A DNA stretch of 64,000 nucleotides from Candidatus Obscuribacter sp. (GCA_021772095.1 JADYXR010000139.1:62001-126000), one strand, 5' to 3'. Counted from the stretch's first letter, positions 29,514-39,541 are shown. Notes: generated by a model from the letters alone, not told the origin. Numbers and translations: made by a program.

Positions 29514-30755
29514 ATGAACGATTTGCTAGGTATCATCAACCCTCCGAACTGGGAAGTTTTGATCCCACTTGTGATTCAGGTGATGATCATCAGCTACGTC
29601 ATGCTCTGGAGCTGGCAACGGATCATCGGCAGCGCCGCAGAGAGAATCGTTAAAGGTGTTCTTGTCATAGCCGCGGTCTGGGGACTGGCATATTTGTTCA
29701 GATTAACGCTGATCACATCGCTGCTTCACACCTTCGTTCCAGTCGTTTTGATCGCGCTGATTATTATCTTCCAGCCTGAGTTGCGCCGCGGTCTCAGCCA
29801 TCTAGGCCGCATGCAAAGTTTAAAAGTAGACTGGTCTTTGACTGATGCAGAGTTTGAGAAAACAAAACGAGAAGTCGACCAGATCGTCTCCGCTGTGCGC
29901 GAACTCTCGAGATCGAAAACCGGCGCACTGATTGTTATTGAGCCATCTCAAGGCGAACGCGATTATGTCAGCCCCGGAACGACAGTCAACGCAGATATCT
30001 CGACGACGTTGTTGCTCAGCATATTTTTTCCGAACTCTCCACTGCACGACGGCGCAGTCGTCATCAGGCAAGAGAAGATCTTGGCCGCCGGTGTAATTCT
30101 GCCGATGACCGATGATCCGCAACTGAATTATCGTTATGGAACCAGACACAGAGCGGCTATCGGTCTGTCAGAAACTTATGATGGACTTTGCATTGTCGTG
30201 TCGGAAGAAACAGGAGCAATCTCTGCCGCGAGTAGAGGCATGTTGGCTAGATACAAGGCGGCAGACGATTTGCGAGAGCCGATTTTGTATCTATACAATC
30301 AAGGCGGCGTTTCGACCAGTCCAAATCCGATGAGCAATTTTCTTTCACTCTTCAACATGGGTCGTCGAGACCCAGTCGTCATCAGCAAAACAGCAACCGA
30401 CGATGTGCACGCTTCCGGAAGCGATCGACCGGGGGAAAAAGATCAACGCATTACTGTGCCGCGTTTAGAACGAGTAGTGGTCGAGCCCATCGTAGTGATT
30501 GAGCCCGAGAAGAAACGTCGCACCGCTCCTGAAAGAGCGGATGACGAACGGAAGCTTTTGGAAGGCGAGCGTAAAGCTGAGAGAGCACGCCGCAAGAGCG
30601 CCGATACTCACGATCAACTCAAGCCGGTAGCACCACAGGCGGTGGAGTCCGGTGCGAACAGCTCAAGCGAAAAGTCAGAGGAAAAACGCAGCAGCGGCTC
30701 CAAGTCCGAAGATGAAATCGACGACTTCCTCAGCCACCTCGGCTCAGTAAAGTAA
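29514..30755 (+). CDS. dacA: Membrane diadenylate cyclase (CdaA/DacA type)
   Basis: Makes c-di-AMP from two ATP. 413 residues: three N-terminal TM helices (about 15-85), then the DAC domain (about 120-270) with the signature LHDGAVVI and GTRHRAAIG, both catalytic motifs intact. Unlike most CdaA proteins (about 270-280 residues) it has a charged, Lys/Arg/Glu-rich tail of about 130 residues that looks disordered. No glmM or cdaR neighbour is present; lysA is upstream and Ser/Thr kinases are downstream. A PgpH-type hydrolase is encoded at 1.8 kb. Confidence 0.93.
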   Translation: MNDLLGIINPPNWEVLIPLVIQVMIISYVMLWSWQRIIGSAAERIVKGVLVIAAVWGLAYLFRLTLITSLLHTFVPVVLIALIIIFQPELRRGLSHLGRMQSLKVDWSLTDAEFEKTKREVDQIVSAVRELSRSKTGALIVIEPSQGERDYVSPGTTVNADISTTLLLSIFFPNSPLHDGAVVIRQEKILAAGVILPMTDDPQLNYRYGTRHRAAIGLSETYDGLCIVVSEETGAISAASRGMLARYKAADDLREPILYLYNQGGVSTSPNPMSNFLSLFNMGRRDPVVISKTATDDVHASGSDRPGEKDQRITVPRLERVVVEPIVVIEPEKKRRTAPERADDERKLLEGERKAERARRKSADTHDQLKPVAPQAVESGANSSSEKSEEKRSSGSKSEDEIDDFLSHLGSVK

Positions 30756-30880
30756 TCACCGGTTTGTTGATGTTCGCAGTTCGTGCGCTTGCGCTCAACG
30801 TTTTGTAACCGGCGGCGTGTGCGCAGGTTAATCGTATAATTATAGGGGTAAGTCAATGTCATGGTTCACGGTCCTGGTGG

Positions 30881-32317
30881 ATGGCAGAGCTAGAGCTTTC
30901 TCTTCAATATAAAACATTGCCCACGCGCGTCGGATTCGGCGTGATGTGTGTGCTTGTGCCGGTTTGGTCGCTGATGGCGCCGATTCTTTTGGGACTGTTC
31001 ATAGGCTACATCTACACCAATCCGGGCTCTGCCAATTCGTTAGCGACTGCGGTTATCTGCGTTACGTTGCTCAGCGTTTATCTAATCGGCTTGATGCTGA
31101 CGGCGGTCACCGAGGACGACAGGCTTTATGTATCGAAGGACGGAATTTCATTTCCGCTGTTCATGCTGCCACGTCTGGCTTTTCGACGTAACCGCTCCTG
31201 GAATGAATTGAGAGCAGCCGATTTGATTCAATCGAGTCCCGAAGATAGCGGCAAATTGCTTTTGACGTTTGACCAGTCCAGTGTCGATCTCAATCTGTCC
31301 GGGATTGAACCTTCGGAGCGAGAACAGCTCATGCTGGCAGTCGAGCTGTGGGGTACTAATTGCCAACGCGCTCCGGCGCTTGTCGATTATCAAATGAAAT
31401 TGCAAAACGACATTCGTGGCATCAGCCAGCTCAGTCACACTCAGATGTGGGAAGAAGAGCTGAGCAGGCGCTTCAACGCAACATCTTTCGTTCCGCTGGA
31501 ACCAGATGCGGTACTACAAAACGGCAAAGTGAAAATCACAAAGCAATTGGCTTTTGGTGGCTTATCGGCGATCTATCAAGCGCAGTGGAAGAAGCTCGAT
31601 ACCGTCGTCGTCAAAGAAGCAGTGATACCGCAGAACGCCGACGAAGATTCTCGCATGCGCGCAGAAGAACGCATTCAGCGCGAAGCCCAATTTTTGATGA
31701 AACTGGAACACGACAACATCGCTAAGGTACTCGATCACTTCGTCGAAGATGGTCGGCATTACTTGCTCCTCGAGTATGTTCATGGTCAAGATTTGCGGCA
31801 GTATGTAAAACAAAACGGACCACAGAGCGAAGAGAAAGTGATCGAATGGTCAAAGCAAATTGCCGACATTCTCGAGTATCTCCATAGCCAGGAACCGCCA
31901 ATCATCCACCGCGACTTGACTCCCGATAACCTGGTCTTGAGAAACGACGGCGCGGTTACTCTGATCGATTTCGGCGCAGCCAACGAATTCATCGGTCAGG
32001 CGACTGGAACATTAGTCGGCAAACAGGCGTACATGGCACCGGAACAGCTGCGTGGAAAAGCCACTACCCAAAGCGATCTCTACTCGTTTGGCTGCACGAT
32101 CTTCTACTTGTTGATCGGTCGCGATCCGACACCTCTTTCTCCCTCGAAGCCTAAGAGCGCACTGCCCGCGGTATCAGATGAATTGGATGCAATCGTTTTG
32201 AATCTTACTGAGTTTGAACCGGAAGATCGCATTCTGACTGCACGCGAATTGGGCGAGAAGCTTGACGGCCGAAGCGCTGCTGCCGAGTCACTCGTGACAG
32301 GAGGCAGTCATGACTGA
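30881..32317 (+). CDS. Membrane Ser/Thr protein kinase
   Basis: 478 residues. Two N-terminal TM helices (about 18-46 and 52-76), a linker, then a Hanks-type kinase domain (about 217-465). The Gly loop reads LAFGGLSAIY and the ATP lysine is in VVVKE. The catalytic loop is HRDLTPDN, DFG is intact in LIDFGAAN, and APE is MAPEQ. The kinase is at the C-terminal end, opposite to the common bacterial order of kinase then TM. Its last 8 bases overlap the start of the next kinase gene, so translation is coupled. Substrate unknown. Confidence 0.9.
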   Translation: MAELELSLQYKTLPTRVGFGVMCVLVPVWSLMAPILLGLFIGYIYTNPGSANSLATAVICVTLLSVYLIGLMLTAVTEDDRLYVSKDGISFPLFMLPRLAFRRNRSWNELRAADLIQSSPEDSGKLLLTFDQSSVDLNLSGIEPSEREQLMLAVELWGTNCQRAPALVDYQMKLQNDIRGISQLSHTQMWEEELSRRFNATSFVPLEPDAVLQNGKVKITKQLAFGGLSAIYQAQWKKLDTVVVKEAVIPQNADEDSRMRAEERIQREAQFLMKLEHDNIAKVLDHFVEDGRHYLLLEYVHGQDLRQYVKQNGPQSEEKVIEWSKQIADILEYLHSQEPPIIHRDLTPDNLVLRNDGAVTLIDFGAANEFIGQATGTLVGKQAYMAPEQLRGKATTQSDLYSFGCTIFYLLIGRDPTPLSPSKPKSALPAVSDELDAIVLNLTEFEPEDRILTARELGEKLDGRSAAAESLVTGGSHD

Positions 32318-34961
32318 CGACGAGTTTAAGGACAGAGAAGCTTTTAAAAGACAAGGTTCCGACCAGCGTTTTGCGCATGCCGAGCCGGGAATAGCGCTCA
32401 AAGTTTCAGATCTCGACTCCAAAAAAGAAATAACTGATGTGGTGGCAGAGCTGACGGAAAAGCCAGTTTTGGCTTCGCTGCCTGCGCCGGAGATGTTGGA
32501 ACAGTTAGCTGTCGAGGCTGATGAATTCAAGCTGTTCAACGATCAGTCCCTCGATGCGGAAACTGATGCTGAGGGGTTACGATCGTCCGGCGATTTGAAG
32601 TCGTCGGAAATTTCGGCGTCTGATTCGACTGCAAACAAAGCCGAAAGCTCAGAGGCAAACCAAACACCGGAGCATTCGTTGGCGAATCTGGCACCGGGCT
32701 CCGATCGTCTGCCAGGTGATGCGGAAAGTCAGGCGCTGACCGGACTCCCTCTAATTTACGAGATTAACAAACTTCCTCTGTTCTGGACGACTTGCGCATT
32801 GATGATGCTGTCCTTGACCTGCGCGCCGGAGCTTGCAGTGTTGATTGCTTATGGCTACTCCATCTTTTGTCAGTACCGCACCAGTCGAGTAGTAAAAAAT
32901 CTCACTGGCGCCCGGAACATTTCGCCGCGCCACGTCCTTTTCGTTGGGCTGATACCGCTTTATTTATTCGTTGCAATGCTCCCGATCGGTCTCATTGGGC
33001 GGATGATTTGGAACTCTGTTCCGCAATACTATGGAGTTATGTGGGTTCCTGTCATTCTGGGAGCGCTCACGATTCTCTATTACATCTATCAACAATGGCG
33101 CTGGCCGATTGTATCTTCGATCGCGCTGAGGCAATACGAATCGACGCGGCTGAAAAAGCATAACGAAGATCCGGCTTGGCTCGTGCATCTTTTTACCGGT
33201 GTATTTTGCAACATGATGCCAGCCTTTCTGTTGGCTTTTCAAGTCATGTATTTAGTGAGTCTGGCTCCGCTTACTCGTTACCTCGGCAATATGACGGGGC
33301 ACTATCTCAGTTACGCCATGTGGACAATTGGACTGATCATTTTTCAGTTCGCCGGCTACTTCTTTTTGAAACGCCGCATTAGAGAAGCGGTGGTTCTGGA
33401 TGCCGAAGCCAGCGCCTTGCTGAAACGCAAGACGAAGCTGCCGGTCAAAGTTTCAAACGATGATTTCGTTGTTCGATATCGCGGATTCGCTGAGTTTGAG
33501 CGCTGGTTCAAACAACGCTTCAGTAAGCCGAGCTATAAAAAATTGTTTTACATCTTAGCTGTGCTGTTTGTTTTTATCGCAGTCGGCGCACCACAGATGG
33601 CACTAAAGCTTTTAACGTCGTCGCCGGACCTGATGGCAGGCGGACTTTCCGCAAGCGCTTTGGCAATGACTAAAGATCAAAACCTCAATTTTCTAAACTT
33701 CTTCCAGACCTTCCTCTACGTATTTTTTGGAGGCTTTGGATTACTGTACCTGTCTAAACCAACGCATTTGGGCTTCAGCCCTAAAGGCATTCGATTCATG
33801 TGGCGGCACGCTTTCCTCGAATTCGACGGCAAGTATGCAAGCTGGGAACAGTTTAAGCAAATTCGGCTAGTCATGCCCTCCGGCAAGACCTCTCCGACCG
33901 ATCAGCAATTGTTGTTCGACGCTAACTCGCCGAAGCAAAATGTCGAGGTAAAGTTAGCTTGTGTTCTCGAAGTCGACGATAAAGAGCGCATCTTGAAAGC
34001 AATTGAAGCGTTCGCTCCTGAAGTTGAGCGCGACGCGACGATTCTGCAAACCTTGCAGCCACCCGCGGATCACAGTTACACTGAACTATGGTTACAGGCT
34101 CTGACAGCGCCTCCCAAGCGAGAGCGTTTTAAACCACTGTCGGAAGGTGCCACCTTATCTGATGGCAGATTTAGAATCGTCAGTCAACTCGGTGTTGGTG
34201 GACAGGGGACCGCGTATCTAGTTCAAGACCTGCAGGAAAACAGTTCTGTAGTTCTGAAAGAATTCATTTTACCTGTCTATGTCGATGTCGCAGTGCGGAG
34301 ACAAGCTCTTGAGCGTTTCGAAAATGAAGCTCGAATATTGAAACACCTCGACCACGATCAGATCGTCAAGCTCATTGATTTCTTTGTCGAAGACCACCGC
34401 AGTTACCTGGTTTTGGAACACATCGAAGGGAAATCTCTTAAACAAATCGTCGAGGTGAAAGGCCCGTTTTCAGAGAAAGAAGTAATTGGTTTGACTAAAC
34501 AAATGTGCACCATGTTGCATTATTTACACTGTCTGTCACCACCGGTAGTGCATCGCGATTTTACGCCGGACAATTTGATTTTGCGTCCTGACGGCAAACT
34601 AAAATTAGTCGATTTCAATGTCGCCCAGCAGACAGATTCGACCGCCACTGGCACAGTGGTGGGCAAGCACTCATACCTGCCGCCTGAGCAATTCCGTGGA
34701 ACACCAGTTTCGCAAAGCGATCTGTACTCACTCGGCGCCACACTCCATTATTTGCTCACAGGCAAAGACCCTGAGCCGATTAGCGTCTCTCGTCCAAGGC
34801 GCGTCAACCCCGAGGTCTCTGAAGCCATGGATCTCTTCGTCTCAAGGGCGACCGCAATGACCCTTGAGGCACGACATCAGGATGTGGCGGAACTCGAAAA
34901 GGAGTGGACCGACTTTTTTGGCAAGTCAGACTCACTAGAAGACGGACTGCTGGACGACTGA
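32310..34961 (+). CDS. Polytopic membrane Ser/Thr protein kinase with DFN instead of DFG
   Basis: 883 residues. An acidic Ser/Ala/Glu-rich N-terminus (about 1-145) is followed by about seven hydrophobic segments spread over 150-490, then a C-terminal kinase domain (about 617-880). The Gly loop reads LGVGGQGTAY, the ATP lysine is in VVLKEF, and the catalytic loop is HRDFTPDN. The magnesium-binding loop reads VDFNVAQ: Asp is kept but the DFG glycine is Asn. The kinase is homologous to the preceding gene and overlaps it by 8 bases. A kinase on the C-terminal side of a multi-pass membrane domain suggests sensing of a membrane signal (inference). Confidence 0.88.
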   Translation: MTDDEFKDREAFKRQGSDQRFAHAEPGIALKVSDLDSKKEITDVVAELTEKPVLASLPAPEMLEQLAVEADEFKLFNDQSLDAETDAEGLRSSGDLKSSEISASDSTANKAESSEANQTPEHSLANLAPGSDRLPGDAESQALTGLPLIYEINKLPLFWTTCALMMLSLTCAPELAVLIAYGYSIFCQYRTSRVVKNLTGARNISPRHVLFVGLIPLYLFVAMLPIGLIGRMIWNSVPQYYGVMWVPVILGALTILYYIYQQWRWPIVSSIALRQYESTRLKKHNEDPAWLVHLFTGVFCNMMPAFLLAFQVMYLVSLAPLTRYLGNMTGHYLSYAMWTIGLIIFQFAGYFFLKRRIREAVVLDAEASALLKRKTKLPVKVSNDDFVVRYRGFAEFERWFKQRFSKPSYKKLFYILAVLFVFIAVGAPQMALKLLTSSPDLMAGGLSASALAMTKDQNLNFLNFFQTFLYVFFGGFGLLYLSKPTHLGFSPKGIRFMWRHAFLEFDGKYASWEQFKQIRLVMPSGKTSPTDQQLLFDANSPKQNVEVKLACVLEVDDKERILKAIEAFAPEVERDATILQTLQPPADHSYTELWLQALTAPPKRERFKPLSEGATLSDGRFRIVSQLGVGGQGTAYLVQDLQENSSVVLKEFILPVYVDVAVRRQALERFENEARILKHLDHDQIVKLIDFFVEDHRSYLVLEHIEGKSLKQIVEVKGPFSEKEVIGLTKQMCTMLHYLHCLSPPVVHRDFTPDNLILRPDGKLKLVDFNVAQQTDSTATGTVVGKHSYLPPEQFRGTPVSQSDLYSLGATLHYLLTGKDPEPISVSRPRRVNPEVSEAMDLFVSRATAMTLEARHQDVAELEKEWTDFFGKSDSLEDGLLDD

Positions 34962-35252
34962 AGTTTCACACGAACACACTCGTGCAAACGACACACCCAC
35001 CTCCCCGGTTTGATTGAACGGCACCGCGCGAACAAACACGAACGTGCGAACAACACCGACCTGCGAACACACGCCTTGTTAACGTTCAATCACAATCTGT
35101 CAGTCCGCGGCGACCGCTAAACGTTACGCAGCCTTAAATTTCGGACGCACCTGTATCGAAACACTATTCTCAGGGAATGATACTGACATGACGCTTACAT
35201 GCCCATGGTGAGCGACTGACCTTCGAGTATTGCAGAGGGCTGGAATCACTGA

Positions 35253-37435
35253 GTGACGGTCATCAGAGGCGATATCAAGAAAGAGACCATTCCAGAAGAC
35301 ATTCTGGCGGTTTTGGGTGAGCGTTACGTCGGCATTCAATATCTGTCTGCCGGAGCCGCTGGAGCGGTTTTTCGAGCGCATGACACTGATCTGGACAAGA
35401 AAGTTGCGATCAAAGTTCTAAAAAGCTCGAGTGATCGAGACTTGATTGCTTTTCAAAACGAGGCTCGAGCTGCGGCGCAGCTTGAGCATATGAACTTGGT
35501 TTCGACTCTCAACTTTGGCATTACGGCAAACAACAATGCCTATATCATTTTGGAGTTTGTCGATGGTTTGAGCCTTGAGCGCTTCGTTGACAGCAACGGT
35601 CGCTTGCCGATTCTTCAGACGGTGAATCTGTTGCAACAGATCGTCAGCGGTCTTGCGCACGCGCACAGCAAGAAGATCGCGCATCGTGATTTGAAGACCT
35701 CGAACATCATGATTTATGGCTTTGGCACTAGTTCTCTCAAGGCTGTGATTATTGACTTTGGTTTAGCGAGCAATCAGAAACTCCAAGATGAATCGCAGTT
35801 AGCCAGCAATGCCATCTTCGGAAGTCCGCTCTATATGAGCCCTGAGCAGGCGAGCGGTTCAAAAGGAGATCATCGTTCAGACATCTATGGTCTTGGATGT
35901 ATTGCATATCGCATGATCACGGGCAGCCCGCCTTTCGACACCGATGATTTGTTTACTCTTTTGCAAATGCATCGCGAAGATGATCCGCCACTGCTTGCGG
36001 AACTTTTACCCGACGTCGAAATTCCGGATGGCTTACAAGAGTGTCTGGACATCATGCTTCAAAAGGATCCTGATGATAGATTTCAAAACGTTGAAGAGAT
36101 CGGCGCAAGGCTAAAAGCTATTGAAATCGGCCTGATCAAAGAAGCTGAAGAAGAACTGGAGGAACTTATCAGCGCCAAAAAGGAAACTGCCGAGGCTCCT
36201 AAGCTGCCCTTGTTAAAGTCCCGAAAAAATGGCTCGCGATTGCTGCACTGTCAGTGTTGCTCGTTTTGGTCGCTGCGACAATTAAAGCTACTCCAATCTT
36301 TGTGTGGAGACAAACTGAGGCACCAGTGGTGGTGGCTCCCGTTCTGGGAATTTTGGAAAGAAGGGGAAATTCAAACACCACAGAATTCAAAGACAATTGG
36401 AGAGTCGAGGTCGCAACGATCTTGGAAGAACACGAGTGGGATCAAATCCTTCCAAGAGATCGAGCCAACGTCAACGATTCCAGCCTTGTGCTGATTCAGA
36501 ACGAAAAGGTTCTCAAAACGAATAGGGTCAATTTATCCAGCACTTCTATCGATGGGACCGGATTGCGCTTCATCAATAGAAAGGAAATTACTGGTCTGGA
36601 TCTCGCTGACACCAATCTCTCAAAGGCGGGTTACGAACAACTAAGCAAACTACAATACGTGAAGCATCTGAACTTGAGTCGATCCAATGTCGGCGAAGCT
36701 GAGATGAAGCTGATAGCCAAGATGCCGAGCCTTGTGGACCTGTATCTAGTTAATGCCAAAAACGTAAACGACAACTGTATGGAAATTTTATCGGCAAATC
36801 GAACGATAGAAGTATTGTCTGCAAGCTACACCGGAGTAACTGACAGAGGTTTGGAGCATATATCGAATCTGGTTAAGCTTCGGCGGGTCGACCTTAGCGG
36901 AAACAAAATCAGCGATGTCGGCTGCCTGAAATTACTAAAATGCGATGGCCTCGTTGATCTGAAAGTAGATTGTTGTCGTGAAGTTACCGGAAAAACGGTG
37001 AAAGCGATTGTGGAAAAGTTTCACGCCAGGCTCGTGGGAATCGGAGTAGGCTGGTGTAGTGTGAAACGCGAAGACCTCGAATGTTTAGGCAAATGCCCGA
37101 AATTGACCTACCTGAATGTTGCAGGAATTCCGATCACCGATCGTGAACTTAAAACAATCGCCGGGCTCAATCGGCTGGCCAATGTCTACTTTAGCGAAGG
37201 GAAATTCTCCAACGAAGAATTCAAAAAGACTGTACTGAAGCTGAATAAACTGAGTGGCATATCTGCCTTGAATTGCGGTTTAACGCCGTAGGCATTGAAA
37301 GAATTGTCGAAACTGAAACCCAATTTAGGAATTATTACGGGTTCAGGTCGTGAAGGGCTGCCGGACTACGCTCAGGTTACGATGGATATGATTCTCTCTG
37401 AGCCTGATGCTGCCGAGGCGTCCGCCGGGAAGTAG
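35253..37435 (+). pseudogene. Disrupted Ser/Thr kinase-TM-LRR gene (frameshift plus in-frame stop)
   Basis: A kinase domain (codons about 25-285; Gly loop LSAGAAGAVF, VAIKVL, HRDLKTSN, IIDFGLAS) reads from the GTG at 35253. At the A-run 36224-36229 the frame is lost: the current frame continues as Trp/Gln/Leu-rich nonsense to 36494. The -1 frame gives KKWLAIAALSVLLVL (a TM helix) and then leucine-rich repeats to 37291. There a TAG (37289-37291) interrupts an LRR, and the same frame continues with ALKELSKLKPN to a second TAG at 37433-37435. Restoring one A and one codon would yield one protein of about 727 residues. With two lesions I call it a pseudogene. Alternatives are sequencing error, or -1 slippage at A-AAA-AAT for the first lesion. 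Confidence 0.75.
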
Positions 37436-37541
37436 TTTACAACGCAGAGGTAGCGACGTTCGAACTGAGCATGTCAGTGTTCGCAACTGAAACCGAGCGT
37501 TCTATGTAATCCATCGGGGTCGATCGTTCCGGGCTCTCAAA

Positions 37542-38003
37542 TTAACGCGAAGACCTGGAAGCCGACTGAAGCGCCGCCAGTTCTCGTTGTGCCGTCTTCA
37601 ACTTTTGTTTGTCTTTGTCATTTATCGACGACGACAATCCTTGAATGGCAAATTTCAAAGCGTCTTTCTTAGAGGTGAAATCGGGTCGGTAAAAATTGTT
37701 CTTGCATCCTTCGAATAACGCCTGAACTCCGACAACTTTGTTGTTCATGAAACGCAGTTTGAACACCGGACCCAGGTATCCTCGGCAGCCTTCGTTCGGT
37801 GGACCGGCGAGGTGGACGTGGTCGTAACCTTCTTCGAAACAAAGTTTGTCTTTGAATTTCTGGGCTAGATCTTGTTTGCTCAGATTGAAGAACTCGTATT
37901 CATCAACACCCCAGGCGGTGTAGTTACCTTGCGTTTCTGCGGCCAACGCGCCAGTAGATGTAACGAAAAGTGCTAGTAACAATGCGATGCAGGTGCGGAT
38001 CAT
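37542..38003 (-). CDS. Small secreted protein, unknown
   Basis: 153 residues. A clear signal peptide (about 1-21, ending GALAAE) precedes a compact domain with three Cys (about 55, 69 and 99) and a Lys/Ala/Gln-rich helical C-terminus. No family recognised. It is convergent with the broken kinase-LRR gene. Confidence 0.65.
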   Translation of the reverse strand: MIRTCIALLLALFVTSTGALAAETQGNYTAWGVDEYEFFNLSKQDLAQKFKDKLCFEEGYDHVHLAGPPNEGCRGYLGPVFKLRFMNNKVVGVQALFEGCKNNFYRPDFTSKKDALKFAIQGLSSSINDKDKQKLKTAQRELAALQSASRSSR

Positions 38004-38169
38004 AATTCAATCTCTAATTGAGAAGCTCATTAATAGTCATTCTAGCAGTAAAGGCTCGTTCAATTTGCCATCCATTTTAATGAATAGCAAGGTGAAGGCT
38101 TCATTAACAGTTGCGACTCTAAGCCTAAAGATGAGCACAATTGTATTAGATGCAATCGAGTTCTCTTTG

Positions 38170-38182
38170 CCCCCGGAGGGGG
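38170..38182 (+). promoter_or_regulatory. Perfect GC hairpin covering the ribosome-binding site
   Basis: CCCCC-GGA-GGGGG forms a 5-bp all-GC stem with a 3-base loop. The Shine-Dalgarno sequence GGAGGGGG is the loop plus the 3' arm, seven bases before the ATG at 38190. In mRNA the hairpin would hide the binding site. Whether it is regulatory is inference. Confidence 0.45.
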
Positions 38183-38189
38183 ATCAGAA

Positions 38190-38603
38190 ATGGCGACTTT
38201 GGATACCTGGAAGAATCTAGCAGAATTTGCTTACGAATCGCTTTACACAAGGGATGTGAGCCGCCTGCGCATAGCCCAGAATCCGCATACGTCGATTAGC
38301 ACCCTTGAGATGCTGGCGTTGGACTGTAGCACCACAGTGCGCGCTGCCGTCGCTGCCAACCCGCGTACTCCGCATCACATCCTTTCTAAGCTTGCTCGAG
38401 ATCAGGACAGAAACGTAAGGATAGTCCTTGCTGCTTCTACTGACACTTGTCTTGAGTTACTTCGTGAGTTGGCCCTGGATACTGATGAATCGGTTTCTAG
38501 AGCAGCACGAAACAGTTTTAGAATACTGCAGGCAGAACTAGGCGCACCGCCGGTTCCATCTACGCCAGGCAAACCGCAAATTTCAATTAGACGAATTGCG
38601 TAA
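38190..38603 (+). CDS. LRV/HEAT-like repeat protein
   Basis: 137 residues. Two to three repeats of the leucine-rich-variant type are visible: RIAQNPHTSISTLEMLALD, VAANPRTPHHILSKLARD and LAASTDTCLELLRELALD, each followed by a short VR-type helix. Such repeats form an alpha-solenoid for protein contacts. There is no catalytic domain. A strong ribosome-binding site sits inside a GC hairpin just upstream. Confidence 0.75.
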   Translation: MATLDTWKNLAEFAYESLYTRDVSRLRIAQNPHTSISTLEMLALDCSTTVRAAVAANPRTPHHILSKLARDQDRNVRIVLAASTDTCLELLRELALDTDESVSRAARNSFRILQAELGAPPVPSTPGKPQISIRRIA

Positions 38604-38733
38604 GATCGCGAGTTCTCGCGTGTCCCAGTGACTTCAATTGCTTAGAACAATCCTCTGCTCTCGAGTTCAGGTTCTGTTCGATCCAGGGCTGGCGCCGTTT
38701 CAGTCCGCGACTTGTTGATCTGAAGACGGTTGT

Positions 38734-39480
38734 CTAAACAGCGGTCTCCATCTCTTCTAGAATTTTTTGAGCGGCGTCTTTGCGATCTTTGGCGGCCGTA
38801 ATTGGTCTGCCGATCACCAGATAGTCGGCACCATCTTTGATGGCTTGGGATGGCGTGACGATTCGTTTCTGATCGTTAGTCGCTGCCCACTGAGGGCGAA
38901 TTCCAGGCGTGACGATCAGGAAATCGTCGCCGCACGCTTTGCGGATAGAGGCAGCTTCTTTTGCTGATGCAACAACACCATCGAGCCCGCTGTTTTTTGA
39001 CAGCAAAGCTAAGCGAGTAACATAAGCCATCACTTCTTCGCCGACTTGAAGTTCGTCTTTTAAAACATCCGGGCTAATGCTGGTCAACACCGTCACCGCT
39101 ATCAGCAACGGGCGTTTGCCATCTTTGTTCGTTGCGGCAGTTTCTTTGCAGGCATCCGCAGCCGCTTTCATCATGGCACCACCACCGGTGGCATGAACGT
39201 TGAACATCGCCACGCCTTGCCGTGTGATATTCCGCGACGCCTGCGCGGCCGTATTAGGAATATCGTGAAACTTGCCATCGAAGAAGACGTTGATGCCTTC
39301 TTCCCGCATCATCTCGAACAGGGACAATCCAGCACTGGCGAAAAGTTCGAGACCCATTTTGAACATGCCGACATGTTCTCGTAAATCTTTGACGATCTCC
39401 TTTGCTTCATCAATCGACGAAACATCAAGAGCAACAATCAGCCTGTCCTTAACGTTGAGCTTGTTTCCTTGCGCGAGCAT
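38734..39480 (-). CDS. pyrF: Orotidine 5'-phosphate decarboxylase
   Basis: Final step of UMP synthesis. 248 residues from the ATG at 39480, which has GGAAGGTG six bases upstream; a TTG at 39495 is a weaker start. Motifs are LIVALDVSS at the N-terminus, the catalytic FFDGKFHDIPNT (Lys and Asp of the active site), the VHATGGGAMM block, and the C-terminal phosphate site VTPGIRP with VIGRPIT. Same strand as rpmE, separated from it by a terminator. Confidence 0.95.
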   Translation of the reverse strand: MLAQGNKLNVKDRLIVALDVSSIDEAKEIVKDLREHVGMFKMGLELFASAGLSLFEMMREEGINVFFDGKFHDIPNTAAQASRNITRQGVAMFNVHATGGGAMMKAAADACKETAATNKDGKRPLLIAVTVLTSISPDVLKDELQVGEEVMAYVTRLALLSKNSGLDGVVASAKEAASIRKACGDDFLIVTPGIRPQWAATNDQKRIVTPSQAIKDGADYLVIGRPITAAKDRKDAAQKILEEMETAV

Positions 39481-39541
39481 CTGTTCACCTTCCAATCAAA
39501 TCTTCGGGTTTTGTCGCTTATTAGTATAAATTGTTTGGCTA

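Noticed and set aside
30835-30840. TATAAT before the first kinase gene as a promoter
   Set aside because: No matching -35 box at usable spacing, so I did not call it.
34962-35252. Imperfect GCGAACA-type repeats in the gap before the third kinase
   Set aside because: Copies are too short and irregular to call a repeat; noted only as sequence bias.
35253-36494. Treating the kinase with its Trp/Gln-rich tail as an intact 413-residue protein
   Set aside because: The tail after codon 324 is out of frame; the -1 frame gives a TM helix and LRRs, so the tail is a frameshift artefact.
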